64,000 nt of DNA from Schleiferilactobacillus perolens DSM 12744 (GTDB lineage: Bacteria; Bacillota; Bacilli; Lactobacillales; Lactobacillaceae), in the NCBI RefSeq assembly GCF_001435585.1, contig NZ_AZEC01000004.1:181739-245738 (forward strand). The letters run 5' to 3'. Below the pieces are notes generated by a model, which was not told where the DNA came from, did not search any database, and worked only from the letters and a program-made list of their open reading frames with translations. The position numbers and the translations under genes were made by a program. Positions 35,109-42,669 of this stretch are shown here, one piece after another (positions within the stretch are counted from its first letter, which is position 1; every line of letters begins with the position of its first letter).

Positions 35109-36578
35109 ATGAATGAACGCGAACGCATTATGCAATTAGTCAAAGACGGTGTGATCAGTTCTGAAGAAGCACTGGTGTTGCTGGAAAATCTGGCAAAGTC
35201 AACTGGTGATCACGCTACTGAAAATAAAGAGAGTGCACCAGAAGAGGATACAGAGGCCACTGAACAGGCTGCACAAGAAAATGCTGAACAGGCTAAAGCC
35301 AGCGCCGAAAATGACGCTAAGCTGCAAGAGGCCCACAGCAAGTTGGCTGAGTTGGAACAGAAGCTGCAAGAAAAGCAGCGTCAAATTCGAGCCGCTGAAG
35401 AACAAATCACAGTGCTGGACACCTTAGAGGACTTGGAAGACTTGTCTGCTGCGAAGGCGGAAGAACGGTCCAAATTACAAGCCAACCTGGTGACGATGAA
35501 GGAAGATGTTGACGAGCTGCAAGAAGCAGTGGGCCAACAGAAACAAGTTGTGGAAAATTTACAAGCCGAAGCGTGGCAAGATACCAAGGAACAATTCAGC
35601 GGCGAAGATTGGGCCAATGACATGTCCCAAACATTCTCTGACTTAGGTCGGCGGATGGGCAGTCTGGGAACTCAAGTGGGTCGGGCTGTCCGGGATGCCG
35701 TGACGGGAGTTACTGACAACGTCGATTGGAAAGATGTTAAGATCAAGGTGCCCGGTGTGGTCAGTGCCACATTTGACCACGAATTCTTGTTTGATCACAT
35801 TGATGCACCGGCTGTTGAGTTGCGGATCGCCAATGGGGATATCCACATTCAGCCGTCCATCAACGACAATGTGTCCATCCGGGGCAACTTCAAGATTTAC
35901 GGGCACTTTGATGAACCGACCCCGCTGGCTGCATTAATGGCTCGCAGCCAAGTCGATGTGACTAACGAGCACATTGTCTTCGCTGTGCCTAACAAGCGAA
36001 TCCGGGCCGATATTGATGTTTACCTGCCTAAACGGGTTTACGATCATACTTCTGTCAAGGTGTTGAACGGCAACTTGTCTGTTGACGGTTTTTCGGGCCA
36101 GGATTTCTACGCTAAATTAACCAATGGCGCCGGCACGTTCGAAAATGTGACGTTACAGTTGCTGAACGTAGAAGATATTAATGGTAGTATGACATATACC
36201 AGCGGCAAGGTAGAAGAATTAATTGCGCAGACCATGAATGGTACGCTCACCACGAAAGCACCGTTCCACAGTGCAGAATTGTCGACAGTGAATGGTACGA
36301 TTCGAGTGACCGCACCCGATACCGATTTGCACAAGTTAGTGGCTAATTCTACCAGTGGGGCAATCAAGGTGTCTGTGCCTAAGGATTTGGGCCTGACTGG
36401 GAATGCTCAGAGTAAAGTCGGTGCCGTCCGTTCCCGCCTAAGCAATTTAAGCGAGCAGCCTGTGCGCGGGACAGTGGGCCAACGCTTAAACTTAAGCCGG
36501 TCCAGTGCGGCTGGCGATGTGGCTGAATTGGAACTGACTGCGGGCGCTGGAGCAATTATGTTGAAAGATAACGACTAA
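35109..36578 (+). CDS. liaX: LiaX-like DUF4097 envelope-stress protein
   Basis: 489-aa protein in three parts: an N-terminal SHOCT-like helix pair (MNERERIMQLVKDGVISSEE), an Ala/Glu-rich coiled coil (about 60-165), and a C-terminal DUF4097 beta-rich domain (about 215-485) with a repeating strand pattern. This matches LiaX, an envelope-stress sensor/effector known in enterococci for antimicrobial peptide and daptomycin responses. No signal peptide. RBS GGAGGG. Followed by a PspC protein and a small membrane protein, the expected liaXYZ-like order. No LiaR box could be assigned upstream. Confidence 0.82.
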   Translation: MNERERIMQLVKDGVISSEEALVLLENLAKSTGDHATENKESAPEEDTEATEQAAQENAEQAKASAENDAKLQEAHSKLAELEQKLQEKQRQIRAAEEQITVLDTLEDLEDLSAAKAEERSKLQANLVTMKEDVDELQEAVGQQKQVVENLQAEAWQDTKEQFSGEDWANDMSQTFSDLGRRMGSLGTQVGRAVRDAVTGVTDNVDWKDVKIKVPGVVSATFDHEFLFDHIDAPAVELRIANGDIHIQPSINDNVSIRGNFKIYGHFDEPTPLAALMARSQVDVTNEHIVFAVPNKRIRADIDVYLPKRVYDHTSVKVLNGNLSVDGFSGQDFYAKLTNGAGTFENVTLQLLNVEDINGSMTYTSGKVEELIAQTMNGTLTTKAPFHSAELSTVNGTIRVTAPDTDLHKLVANSTSGAIKVSVPKDLGLTGNAQSKVGAVRSRLSNLSEQPVRGTVGQRLNLSRSSAAGDVAELELTAGAGAIMLKDND

Positions 36579-36603
36579 GGTTTGGATCGAAAGGGACGAC
36601 ATT

Positions 36604-36891
36604 ATGAACGAGCGACAAAATAAACCGAAAAAATTAACGAAGTCACGGACAGACCGCAAAGTTGACGGTGTGATAGGCGGCGTCGCAGAATATTTCGGCT
36701 GGGACAGCACGCTGTTACGGGTTTTGTACATCATCTTACTCTTCCCAAGTTTTGGGTCGGCCTTGCTGTTGTACATTATCCTGGACATGGTGATGCCTAA
36801 CCCGCCTCGCGAGGCTAGTCGTCCCAGCGAACCGAATGATGCGACTCAAAATTCTGGCAAATCGAATGATGACAATTGGAGTGACTTTTAA
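36604..36891 (+). CDS. PspC domain protein (LiaY-like)
   Basis: 95-aa protein with a PspC domain: KSRTDRKVDGVIGGVAEYFG then a membrane segment (about 37-60). PspC proteins act at the membrane in envelope stress and in LiaXYZ recruit LiaX signals. The polar tail ends in DDNWSDF, almost the same as the end of the next protein. Own RBS AAGGGA. Confidence 0.88.
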   Translation: MNERQNKPKKLTKSRTDRKVDGVIGGVAEYFGWDSTLLRVLYIILLFPSFGSALLLYIILDMVMPNPPREASRPSEPNDATQNSGKSNDDNWSDF

Positions 36892-37188
36892 ATGATTACT
36901 TTATTGGTACTTTTGATCCTCATTCCAGTCTTTCTGGTCGTGTTCTTTGCCCTGGGGATCGGATTAATCGCAATGGTATTTGGGCTGATCAAGTTCTTGT
37001 TCCCACTCATTGTGATTTATCTGCTTTATCGTTGGTTGGTCAAGCCGCAACGACCCAGCCGCCCCACGAACTTTGCGGGCACCCCATACGCTTCCAGCCG
37101 TCACCAACGACCACGCCGCGAAGTACATGAAGATGACCGTCCGCAAAACGACAAGACACACCAGGATGACAACTGGGATGATTTTTAA
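36892..37188 (+). CDS. Small membrane protein of the liaX operon
   Basis: 98-aa protein not assigned to a named family. Two hydrophobic segments (about 2-30 and 32-50) precede a basic, Pro/Arg/His-rich cytoplasmic tail ending in DDNWDDF. The start codon immediately follows the pspC stop, so translation is coupled. The shared C-terminal motif suggests that both membrane proteins dock the same partner, perhaps the LiaX-like protein. Function inferred only from context. Confidence 0.75.
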   Translation: MITLLVLLILIPVFLVVFFALGIGLIAMVFGLIKFLFPLIVIYLLYRWLVKPQRPSRPTNFAGTPYASSRHQRPRREVHEDDRPQNDKTHQDDNWDDF

Positions 37189-37200
37189 CGAGTGACGATG

Positions 37201-37240
37201 AAGAGAGTTCCTGTCGAAGTTTGGCGGGGACTCTTTTTTG
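37201..37240 (+). terminator. liaX operon terminator
   Basis: AAGAGAGTTCC pairs with GGGACTCTTTT around a 15-nt loop; T6 follows. Confidence 0.85.
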
Positions 37241-37294
37241 TTATGCGTGTTATCCACTCGCTTGGTATTGAAAGTCTTGATTTTCATGGAGACA

Positions 37295-37419
37295 GTGCGA
37301 ATGCGGAGCAATCGGAGGCTGAAATAGGCTCAGCTGTGGGAACAGCTAGCTTCGCCTGCGGCTACGCACTAGCTGCGCGTCGCCACCCATTTCAGCCGTA
37401 GATTGCGCAGCTTTGGCAC
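37295..37419 (+). repeat. Type P palindrome, long form
   Basis: Outer arms GTGCGAA-TGCGGAGCAATCGG with GATTGCGCAGC-TTTGGCAC and inner GGCTGAAAT/ATTTCAGCC enclose about 60 nt rich in small GC hairpins (AGCTGT...ACAGCT). 125 bp; a 40-bp version is at 15257-15296. Both are followed by GGCTGGG and then by a type AAACGGG palindrome. Confidence 0.8.
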
Positions 37420-37445
37420 GGCTGGGCATACGGCGCACTCCGCGG

Positions 37446-37568
37446 AAACGGGCAGAGCGACCCAGGCCCCTCGCGCTAAGCCCGTCCTGGTCAAAATCCC
37501 CAAGACCGGGGGATTTATGCCTAGGCCGTTCTTAGCGGTCGGGGCCTAACCGGGTCGCTCTGCCCTCT
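37446..37568 (+). repeat. Palindromic repeat unit 3a
   Basis: 123-bp hairpin from AAACGGG to CCCTCT. Base stem GGGCAGAGCGACCC is perfectly paired; the middle stem (AGGCCCC...CTAAG) and the core AAAATCCCC/GGGGATTT pair although they differ from cluster 1 and 2. The AACC bulge is in the right arm (CCTAACCGGG). Confidence 0.88.
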
Positions 37569-37689
37569 AAACGGGTTTCGGCCACCAGGGATGTGTGATC
37601 TAAGGACCGTCATACAAAAATCCTAAGTGCGGGATTTTTATCCGACGGCCACTTAGCTCAACATCCCTAACCGGTGGCCTACACCCTCT
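37569..37689 (+). repeat. Palindromic repeat unit 3b
   Basis: 121-bp hairpin that starts at the base directly after unit 3a. GGCCACC-AGGGATGT pairs with ACATCCCT-AACC-GGTGGCC, and CAAAAATCC-TAAGTGC-GGGATTTTT forms the tip. Stem sequences differ from all other units, but bulge and loop are kept. Ends 7 nt before the hprK extended -10. Confidence 0.9.
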
Positions 37690-37696
37690 GTAATTA

Positions 37697-37705
37697 TGGT
37701 ATGAT
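37697..37705 (+). promoter_or_regulatory. hprK extended -10 promoter
   Basis: TGGTATGAT (TG-n-TATGAT); any -35 would lie in the end of palindrome unit 3b. Confidence 0.55.
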
Positions 37706-37735
37706 TTACGATGTGTATAGAGTGGAGGTTTGATC

Positions 37736-38683
37736 ATGGCAAACACAGTGTCCGTGGCCAAGTTAGTCCAAGAGGCCAATTTAACCGTGTTTTCTGGTAA
37801 AGAATTTCTAGCCAATAGAACCATCAGCGTGAGCGATATTTCTCGCCCGGGGCTCGAATTAACCGGATATTTTCGCTATTATCCCAGTAATCGGATCCAA
37901 TTATTTGGTAAGACAGAAATTTCCTTTTCCAAGGGAATGACCGATGAAGAACTGTCCGTTGTCTTACGGCGGATGGCCCAACCAGACACGCCGGCATTCT
38001 TAGTCTCCCGAGGGTATCAACCACCCGCGGAAATGATCCAGGAAGGGAACCGCGCTAAGATTCCTGTCCTCGGATCAAAGTCGCCGACTTCTCGCTTGTC
38101 CAGTGTGGTGACCGAGTTTCTGGAAGAAGAATTAGCCGAGCGTCGGTCCATGCACGGTGTCCTGGTGGACATCTATGGTTTAGGGGTGCTCATCACTGGG
38201 GACTCTGGTGTCGGTAAGAGTGAAACTGCCCTAGATTTAATCAAACGTGGTCACCGGCTCATCGCGGATGACCGGGTCGATGTCTATCAGCGTGATGAAA
38301 AAACAATCGTGGGCGCTGCCCCGCAGATCTTGCGGCATTTGTTGGAAATTCGTGGGATTGGTATTATTGATGTCATGAACCTCTTTGGCGCCGGCGCAGT
38401 GCGCGATTCTGCCGAAGTTTCACTCATCGTGCATTTGGAAAACTGGTCACCAGATAAGAACTACGACCGTATCGGCACCAATGAACAATCGCAACAAATT
38501 TTTGATGTGCAAGTCCCTAAGATTACGATTCCTGTGAAAGTTGGCCGGAATTTGGCGATTATTATTGAATCGGCCGCAATGAATTTCCGGGCGCAATCCA
38601 TGGGTTATGATGCCACCAAAGTTTTTGAACACAACTTGAATGCTTTGATCAAACAGAACTCTGATGAACCAGATGCTCAGTAA
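37736..38683 (+). CDS. hprK: HPr kinase/phosphorylase
   Basis: 315-aa bifunctional enzyme that phosphorylates HPr on Ser46 and so activates CcpA-dependent carbon catabolite control. P-loop GDSGVGKSE near residue 160 and the family signature [20 protein letters not shown] are intact. ATG 37736 is 7 nt from GGAGG; an in-frame TTG at 37730 has poor spacing. First gene of hprK-lgt-gpsA-galU-trxB. Confidence 0.96.
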   Translation: MANTVSVAKLVQEANLTVFSGKEFLANRTISVSDISRPGLELTGYFRYYPSNRIQLFGKTEISFSKGMTDEELSVVLRRMAQPDTPAFLVSRGYQPPAEMIQEGNRAKIPVLGSKSPTSRLSSVVTEFLEEELAERRSMHGVLVDIYGLGVLITGDSGVGKSETALDLIKRGHRLIADDRVDVYQRDEKTIVGAAPQILRHLLEIRGIGIIDVMNLFGAGAVRDSAEVSLIVHLENWSPDKNYDRIGTNEQSQQIFDVQVPKITIPVKVGRNLAIIIESAAMNFRAQSMGYDATKVFEHNLNALIKQNSDEPDAQ

Positions 38684-38709
38684 ATTCCGAAAAGAAAGCA
38701 GATGAACCA

Positions 38710-39552
38710 ATGTCTTTACTTGCTGCCTTGGATCCTGTCGCCTTGCGCTTGGGACCACTGCAAATCAAATGGTATGGCGTGTTAATTGCCACGGGTGTGG
38801 TGCTCGCCGTGATTCTCTCGATGCGGGAGGCAGATCGCCGTCAAATCTCGCCAGACGACATTGTCGATTTGCTCTTATGGATGTTGCCCATTGGCGTAAT
38901 CGGGGCGCGTCTTTATTATGTGATCTTTCGCTGGTCGTATTATGCCAATAATTTCGGTGAAATTTTTGCCATTTGGCATGGCGGCTTAGCCATTTATGGT
39001 GGGATCATTGCGGGTCTGGCGGTGTTGCTGGTTTATTGCTATTATCGGATGCTGCCGACCTGGCTGGTATTGGATATTATCGCGCCCACTGTGCTGTTAG
39101 CGCAAGCCATTGGTCGGTGGGGCAATTTCATGAACCAGGAAGCGTTTGGCGCCACCACCACCCGTGCATTTTTAGAGGGCATCCATTTACCAAATTTTAT
39201 TATTAATCAGATGTACATCAATGGCTTGTATCGGCAACCGGACTTTCTCTATGAGTCGACGTGGAGTTTTCTCGGTGTCATTTTGCTCCTCAGTCTGCGG
39301 CACCGGACGCATTTGTTTAAACAGGGTGAAGTGGCATTATCCTATATTGCCTGGTATTCCTTTGCTCGGTTTTGGATTGAGGGGACCCGGACGGACAGTC
39401 TGTATTTATTTGGACCGATTCGGGTTTCCCAGTTGCTTTCTGCCATTTTGTTTGTGGTCGCAGTGGGGTTAATTATCTACCGGCGACGGGCCAAGCCTAA
39501 TAATCCCTGGTATCTTGATGGAAGTGGGTTGAAATATCCTTATGAACGTTAA
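38710..39552 (+). CDS. lgt: Prolipoprotein diacylglyceryl transferase
   Basis: 280-aa membrane enzyme that attaches diacylglycerol from PG to the lipobox cysteine of prolipoproteins (PstS here is a likely client). Seven helices; [35 protein letters not shown] and the arginine-rich [13 protein letters not shown] loop are typical. RBS is weak. Overlaps gpsA by 11 nt. Confidence 0.95.
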   Translation: MSLLAALDPVALRLGPLQIKWYGVLIATGVVLAVILSMREADRRQISPDDIVDLLLWMLPIGVIGARLYYVIFRWSYYANNFGEIFAIWHGGLAIYGGIIAGLAVLLVYCYYRMLPTWLVLDIIAPTVLLAQAIGRWGNFMNQEAFGATTTRAFLEGIHLPNFIINQMYINGLYRQPDFLYESTWSFLGVILLLSLRHRTHLFKQGEVALSYIAWYSFARFWIEGTRTDSLYLFGPIRVSQLLSAILFVVAVGLIIYRRRAKPNNPWYLDGSGLKYPYER

Positions 39553-40573
39553 ACACCAGTTACGGATGACTGTCCTGGGTTCCGGCTCGTGGGGCAGTGT
39601 ATTGGCAGATGTGTTGGCGCGCAATGGTCACGCCATTACGATTTATGGCCGTAACGCGCAAGAGATTGCCGAAATCAATCGCGATCATACCAACTCGCAC
39701 TACATTCCCAACTTGCAGATGGATGAAAGTATTGTCGGGACCACCGATCTGCGCGAGGCTGTTCAGGGAGCGGCTGCGATCTTCTTCGTGATCCCTACGC
39801 AAGCCATTCGGCCGGTGGCAGAAAAAGTTGGTGCGCTCCTCAGCGAAACAGGCAATCGGCCGTTTCTCATTTCAGCAGCCAAAGGTCTGGAAGAGGGAAC
39901 GTTGGACCGTATTTCCCAGATTCTAACCCAATCCATTCCCCAGCCAGTGCGTGGCGATGTGGTGATTCTGTCGGGTCCCAGTCATGCAGAAGATGTAGCG
40001 AAGCATGATATAACAACGCTGACTGCCGCATCGGAGAATGAAGATGCCGCCGCCTGGGTGCAATGGATCGTGATGAACGATTATATGCGGATTTATACCA
40101 GTACGGATGTCACCGGTGTGGAATTAGGTGGTGCGATTAAGAATGTCATCGCCATTGGTGCTGGAGCAATTCATGGTCTTGGCTATGGTGACAATACGAA
40201 GGCAGCGTTGATGACCCGCGGCTTGGCGGAAATGGCCCGGCTCGGTGTGCAATTCGGTGCCGATCCTTTGACATTCAGCGGGTTGTCCGGTTTAGGCGAT
40301 TTAATCGTGACATGTACCAGTACGAATTCTCGAAACTGGCGGTGCGGCGATCGCTTGGGGCGCGGCGAACCGCTGGAACACATTTTGGCCACGATGGGGA
40401 TGGTTGTAGAAGGTGTCCCCACTGCCCAGGCGGTGCATACCTTGAGCGCCCAGATGCATGTCGATATGCCCATTTGTGATACAATTTATCAAGTTTTGTA
40501 TCGGGATCGGCCTTTACAAGAGAGCATCGATGCTTTGATGCAGCGGATTGCAAAACCAGAAATTGATTTTTAA
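39542..40573 (+). CDS. gpsA: Glycerol-3-phosphate dehydrogenase [NAD(P)+]
   Basis: 343-aa enzyme making sn-glycerol-3-phosphate from DHAP for phospholipid synthesis. NAD motif [12 protein letters not shown] near the N-terminus, substrate-binding [13 protein letters not shown] and [12 protein letters not shown]. The start may be ATG 39542 (overlapping lgt) or ATG 39566, which gives [10 protein letters not shown] as in many homologues; neither has a strong RBS. Confidence 0.95.
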   Translation: MNVKHQLRMTVLGSGSWGSVLADVLARNGHAITIYGRNAQEIAEINRDHTNSHYIPNLQMDESIVGTTDLREAVQGAAAIFFVIPTQAIRPVAEKVGALLSETGNRPFLISAAKGLEEGTLDRISQILTQSIPQPVRGDVVILSGPSHAEDVAKHDITTLTAASENEDAAAWVQWIVMNDYMRIYTSTDVTGVELGGAIKNVIAIGAGAIHGLGYGDNTKAALMTRGLAEMARLGVQFGADPLTFSGLSGLGDLIVTCTSTNSRNWRCGDRLGRGEPLEHILATMGMVVEGVPTAQAVHTLSAQMHVDMPICDTIYQVLYRDRPLQESIDALMQRIAKPEIDF

Positions 40574-40588
40574 GAAAGTAGGGTGTCC

Positions 40589-41446
40589 ATGGTAAAAGCA
40601 GTGATTGCCGCTGGCGGGATTGGTGCATCATTATTACCAATGACAAAAGCGGTGGCCAAAGAGATTTTACCCATTGGCGGCCGCCCCGTAATTGATTATA
40701 TTGTCCGAGAATTACACGCGGCCGGGGTGTCTGATATATTAATTGTATCCGGTAAGAGCAAACAGGCGATTGAGGACTATTTTGATTCAGCCCCTGAACT
40801 GGAAAGGGCCTTAAAAGTGAAGGGAGACACTGCCCAGTTACGTGACTTGGCAGGATCCACTGCAGTGAATCTGTACTTCATCCATCAAAAAGCCGCTTTA
40901 GGCATCGGCTCAGCACTGCAACTGGCTAGTGATTTCGTGGATGGTGAAGACTTTTACTTTGTGTTGTCTGATGACGTGCTGCCTGTGGAAGGGCATTTGC
41001 TGCAAGATTTGTGGCAGATCCATCAACAAACTGGCCGGCATGTACTGGCGTCTGTGCCTATTCCAGTGACCGAGAGCCAGTATTATGGCGTGATTGATTG
41101 GCAAGCAGATACACAGGCAATTAATCACGTGCGGCCAATTGCCCAGATTCATGAGAAGCAGCCCATAGCGAATGGTACGCAGCAGGACGCTGTATTAGGT
41201 CGGTATGTCTTTTCTGCGGATATTTTTGAGCAACTCAATCAACTGCCAGTGTCCGAGAACCAATTTGCGGCAGCATTGAATGCACTGGCAGCGCAAGATT
41301 GTCTGAGCGGACTGGCCTATACTGGCGCCCATCAAAATATTGATGGACATTTGGGCCTGCTCAAGGCTAATATTGCTTTAGCCTTGAAAGATCCAGATAC
41401 GGCCGAACCGTTGCGGGCATATTTACGCCAACGCATGGCTGACTAA
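40589..41446 (+). CDS. GalU-like nucleotidyltransferase with altered signature
   Basis: About 285-aa protein of the UTP-glucose-1-phosphate uridylyltransferase family at the usual galU locus. Much of the fold is clear (KEILPIGGRPVIDYIV, FVLSDDVLP, YGVIDW, EKQPI). The N-terminal nucleotide loop, normally GxGTRxxPxTK, reads GIGASLLPMTK: the Thr and the catalytic Arg are replaced by Ala and Ser. Activity is therefore doubtful; it may be a regulatory or repurposed paralogue with a true galU elsewhere. ATG 40589 follows AGGGTG; an in-frame GTG at 40583 is less likely. Confidence 0.8.
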   Translation: MVKAVIAAGGIGASLLPMTKAVAKEILPIGGRPVIDYIVRELHAAGVSDILIVSGKSKQAIEDYFDSAPELERALKVKGDTAQLRDLAGSTAVNLYFIHQKAALGIGSALQLASDFVDGEDFYFVLSDDVLPVEGHLLQDLWQIHQQTGRHVLASVPIPVTESQYYGVIDWQADTQAINHVRPIAQIHEKQPIANGTQQDAVLGRYVFSADIFEQLNQLPVSENQFAAALNALAAQDCLSGLAYTGAHQNIDGHLGLLKANIALALKDPDTAEPLRAYLRQRMAD

Positions 41447-41455
41447 ACAACCGGC

Positions 41456-41484
41456 TAGACTTTTATGGGTTAATCAGGTATATT
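41456..41484 (+). promoter_or_regulatory. trxB promoter
   Basis: TAGACT (41456-41461), 17-nt spacer, TATATT (41479-41484). Confidence 0.6.
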
Positions 41485-41520
41485 GAATGTTGTACTAACT
41501 TTTAGTAAGGAGTGTTGTCC

Positions 41521-42477
41521 ATGGCCAAAGAATATGATGTCGTCGTGATCGGTGCAGGTCCTGGTGGGATGACTGCCGCTTTGTACGCTGCTCGTTCTAA
41601 TCTGCGGGTTGTGATGTTGGACCGCGGGATTTACGGGGGCCAAATGAACAACACGGCGTCAATTGAGAACTACCCTGGGTTTACCAGTGTGCTGGGGCCT
41701 GAGTTGGGTGAGAAGATGTACGCTACTGCGACCAACGCCGGGGTGGAATATGCCTATGGTGAAGTCGCCAGCATTGAAGATGAAGGCGATACGAAACTCA
41801 TTCACACCGATGAAGACGATTATCGGGCCAAGGCAGTTGTACTGGCTACAGGGGCAGAACATCGCAAAGTGGGTGTTCCTGGTGAGGAAGAATACTCTGG
41901 CCGGGGCGTATCGTACTGTGCGGTCTGTGATGGTGCTTTCTTCAAGGGTCAACCGTTAGCCGTGATTGGCGGTGGCGACTCTGCTGTTGAAGAAGGCCTC
42001 TACTTGGCTCAGTTATCGCCCGATGTTTTTGTCATGCATCGTCGGGATCAATTGCGTGCGCAGCAAGTATTGCAACACCGCGCATTTGCCAATGATCATA
42101 TGCATTTTGTATGGAACACGCAGTTACAATCCATCGACGGTGATGGCAAAAAAGTGACTGGTGTGACTTACAAAGATAAGGTGACTGGGGAAGAGAAGCA
42201 TATTCCTGTGGGCGGCGTGTTTATCTATGTCGGCGTCAAGCCAATGACAGATTCATTCAAGAATTTACCCATTCTGGATGACCATGGTTGGATCCTCACA
42301 GACGATCATATGCGGACAAAAGTACCTGGTGTCTTTGCAGTGGGTGATGCCCGGGCTAAAGATTTACGGCAAATCACAACCGCAGTCGGTGAAGGCGGCA
42401 TTGCTGGTCAACAGGTTTTCCATTATATTCAGGAATTGGGAGACAAGACGGCTGCTGTTCAACAAAACGCTCAATAA
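41521..42477 (+). CDS. trxB: Thioredoxin reductase
   Basis: 318-aa FAD enzyme that passes electrons from NADPH to thioredoxin. FAD motif IGAGPGGMTAALYAA at the N-terminus, redox pair Cys133/Cys136 (CAVC), NADPH motif IGGGDSAVEEGLYLA, C-terminal FAVGDAR. ATG 41521 lies 8 nt after AAGGAG; the frame opens earlier at a TTG without RBS. Own promoter and terminator. Confidence 0.96.
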   Translation: MAKEYDVVVIGAGPGGMTAALYAARSNLRVVMLDRGIYGGQMNNTASIENYPGFTSVLGPELGEKMYATATNAGVEYAYGEVASIEDEGDTKLIHTDEDDYRAKAVVLATGAEHRKVGVPGEEEYSGRGVSYCAVCDGAFFKGQPLAVIGGGDSAVEEGLYLAQLSPDVFVMHRRDQLRAQQVLQHRAFANDHMHFVWNTQLQSIDGDGKKVTGVTYKDKVTGEEKHIPVGGVFIYVGVKPMTDSFKNLPILDDHGWILTDDHMRTKVPGVFAVGDARAKDLRQITTAVGEGGIAGQQVFHYIQELGDKTAAVQQNAQ

Positions 42478-42490
42478 TTAATTAGGTTTT

Positions 42491-42522
42491 AGTCAGTGAA
42501 GTTTGATTCACTGGCTTTTTTT
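42491..42522 (+). terminator. trxB terminator
   Basis: AGTCAGTGAA pairs with TTCACTGGCT, followed by T7. Confidence 0.9.
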
Positions 42523-42540
42523 ATTTCCCGGGAAATAAAA
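42519..42540. promoter_or_regulatory. 22-bp perfect palindrome upstream of pgm
   Basis: TTTTATTTCCC/GGGAAATAAAA, no loop, about 68 nt upstream of the pgm -10 TATAAT (42608-42613). It could be an operator for a dimeric regulator or a second terminator stem. Confidence 0.5.
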
Positions 42541-42669
42541 TTAAGCTCGATTACCACTGTTTTCAAAATTACAGGGCCTTTTGCATTACCTAAGTTACAG
42601 AACCATGTATAATAAAAGCGTAAACAAAAATATATTTTGCACAAGGCTGAATAAAGGAGGCCGTTCGTG

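Noticed and set aside
37192-37401. 69-codon open frame on plus over the liaX terminator and type P palindrome
   Set aside because: Begins in a terminator and runs into repeat DNA; no similarity to a protein family.
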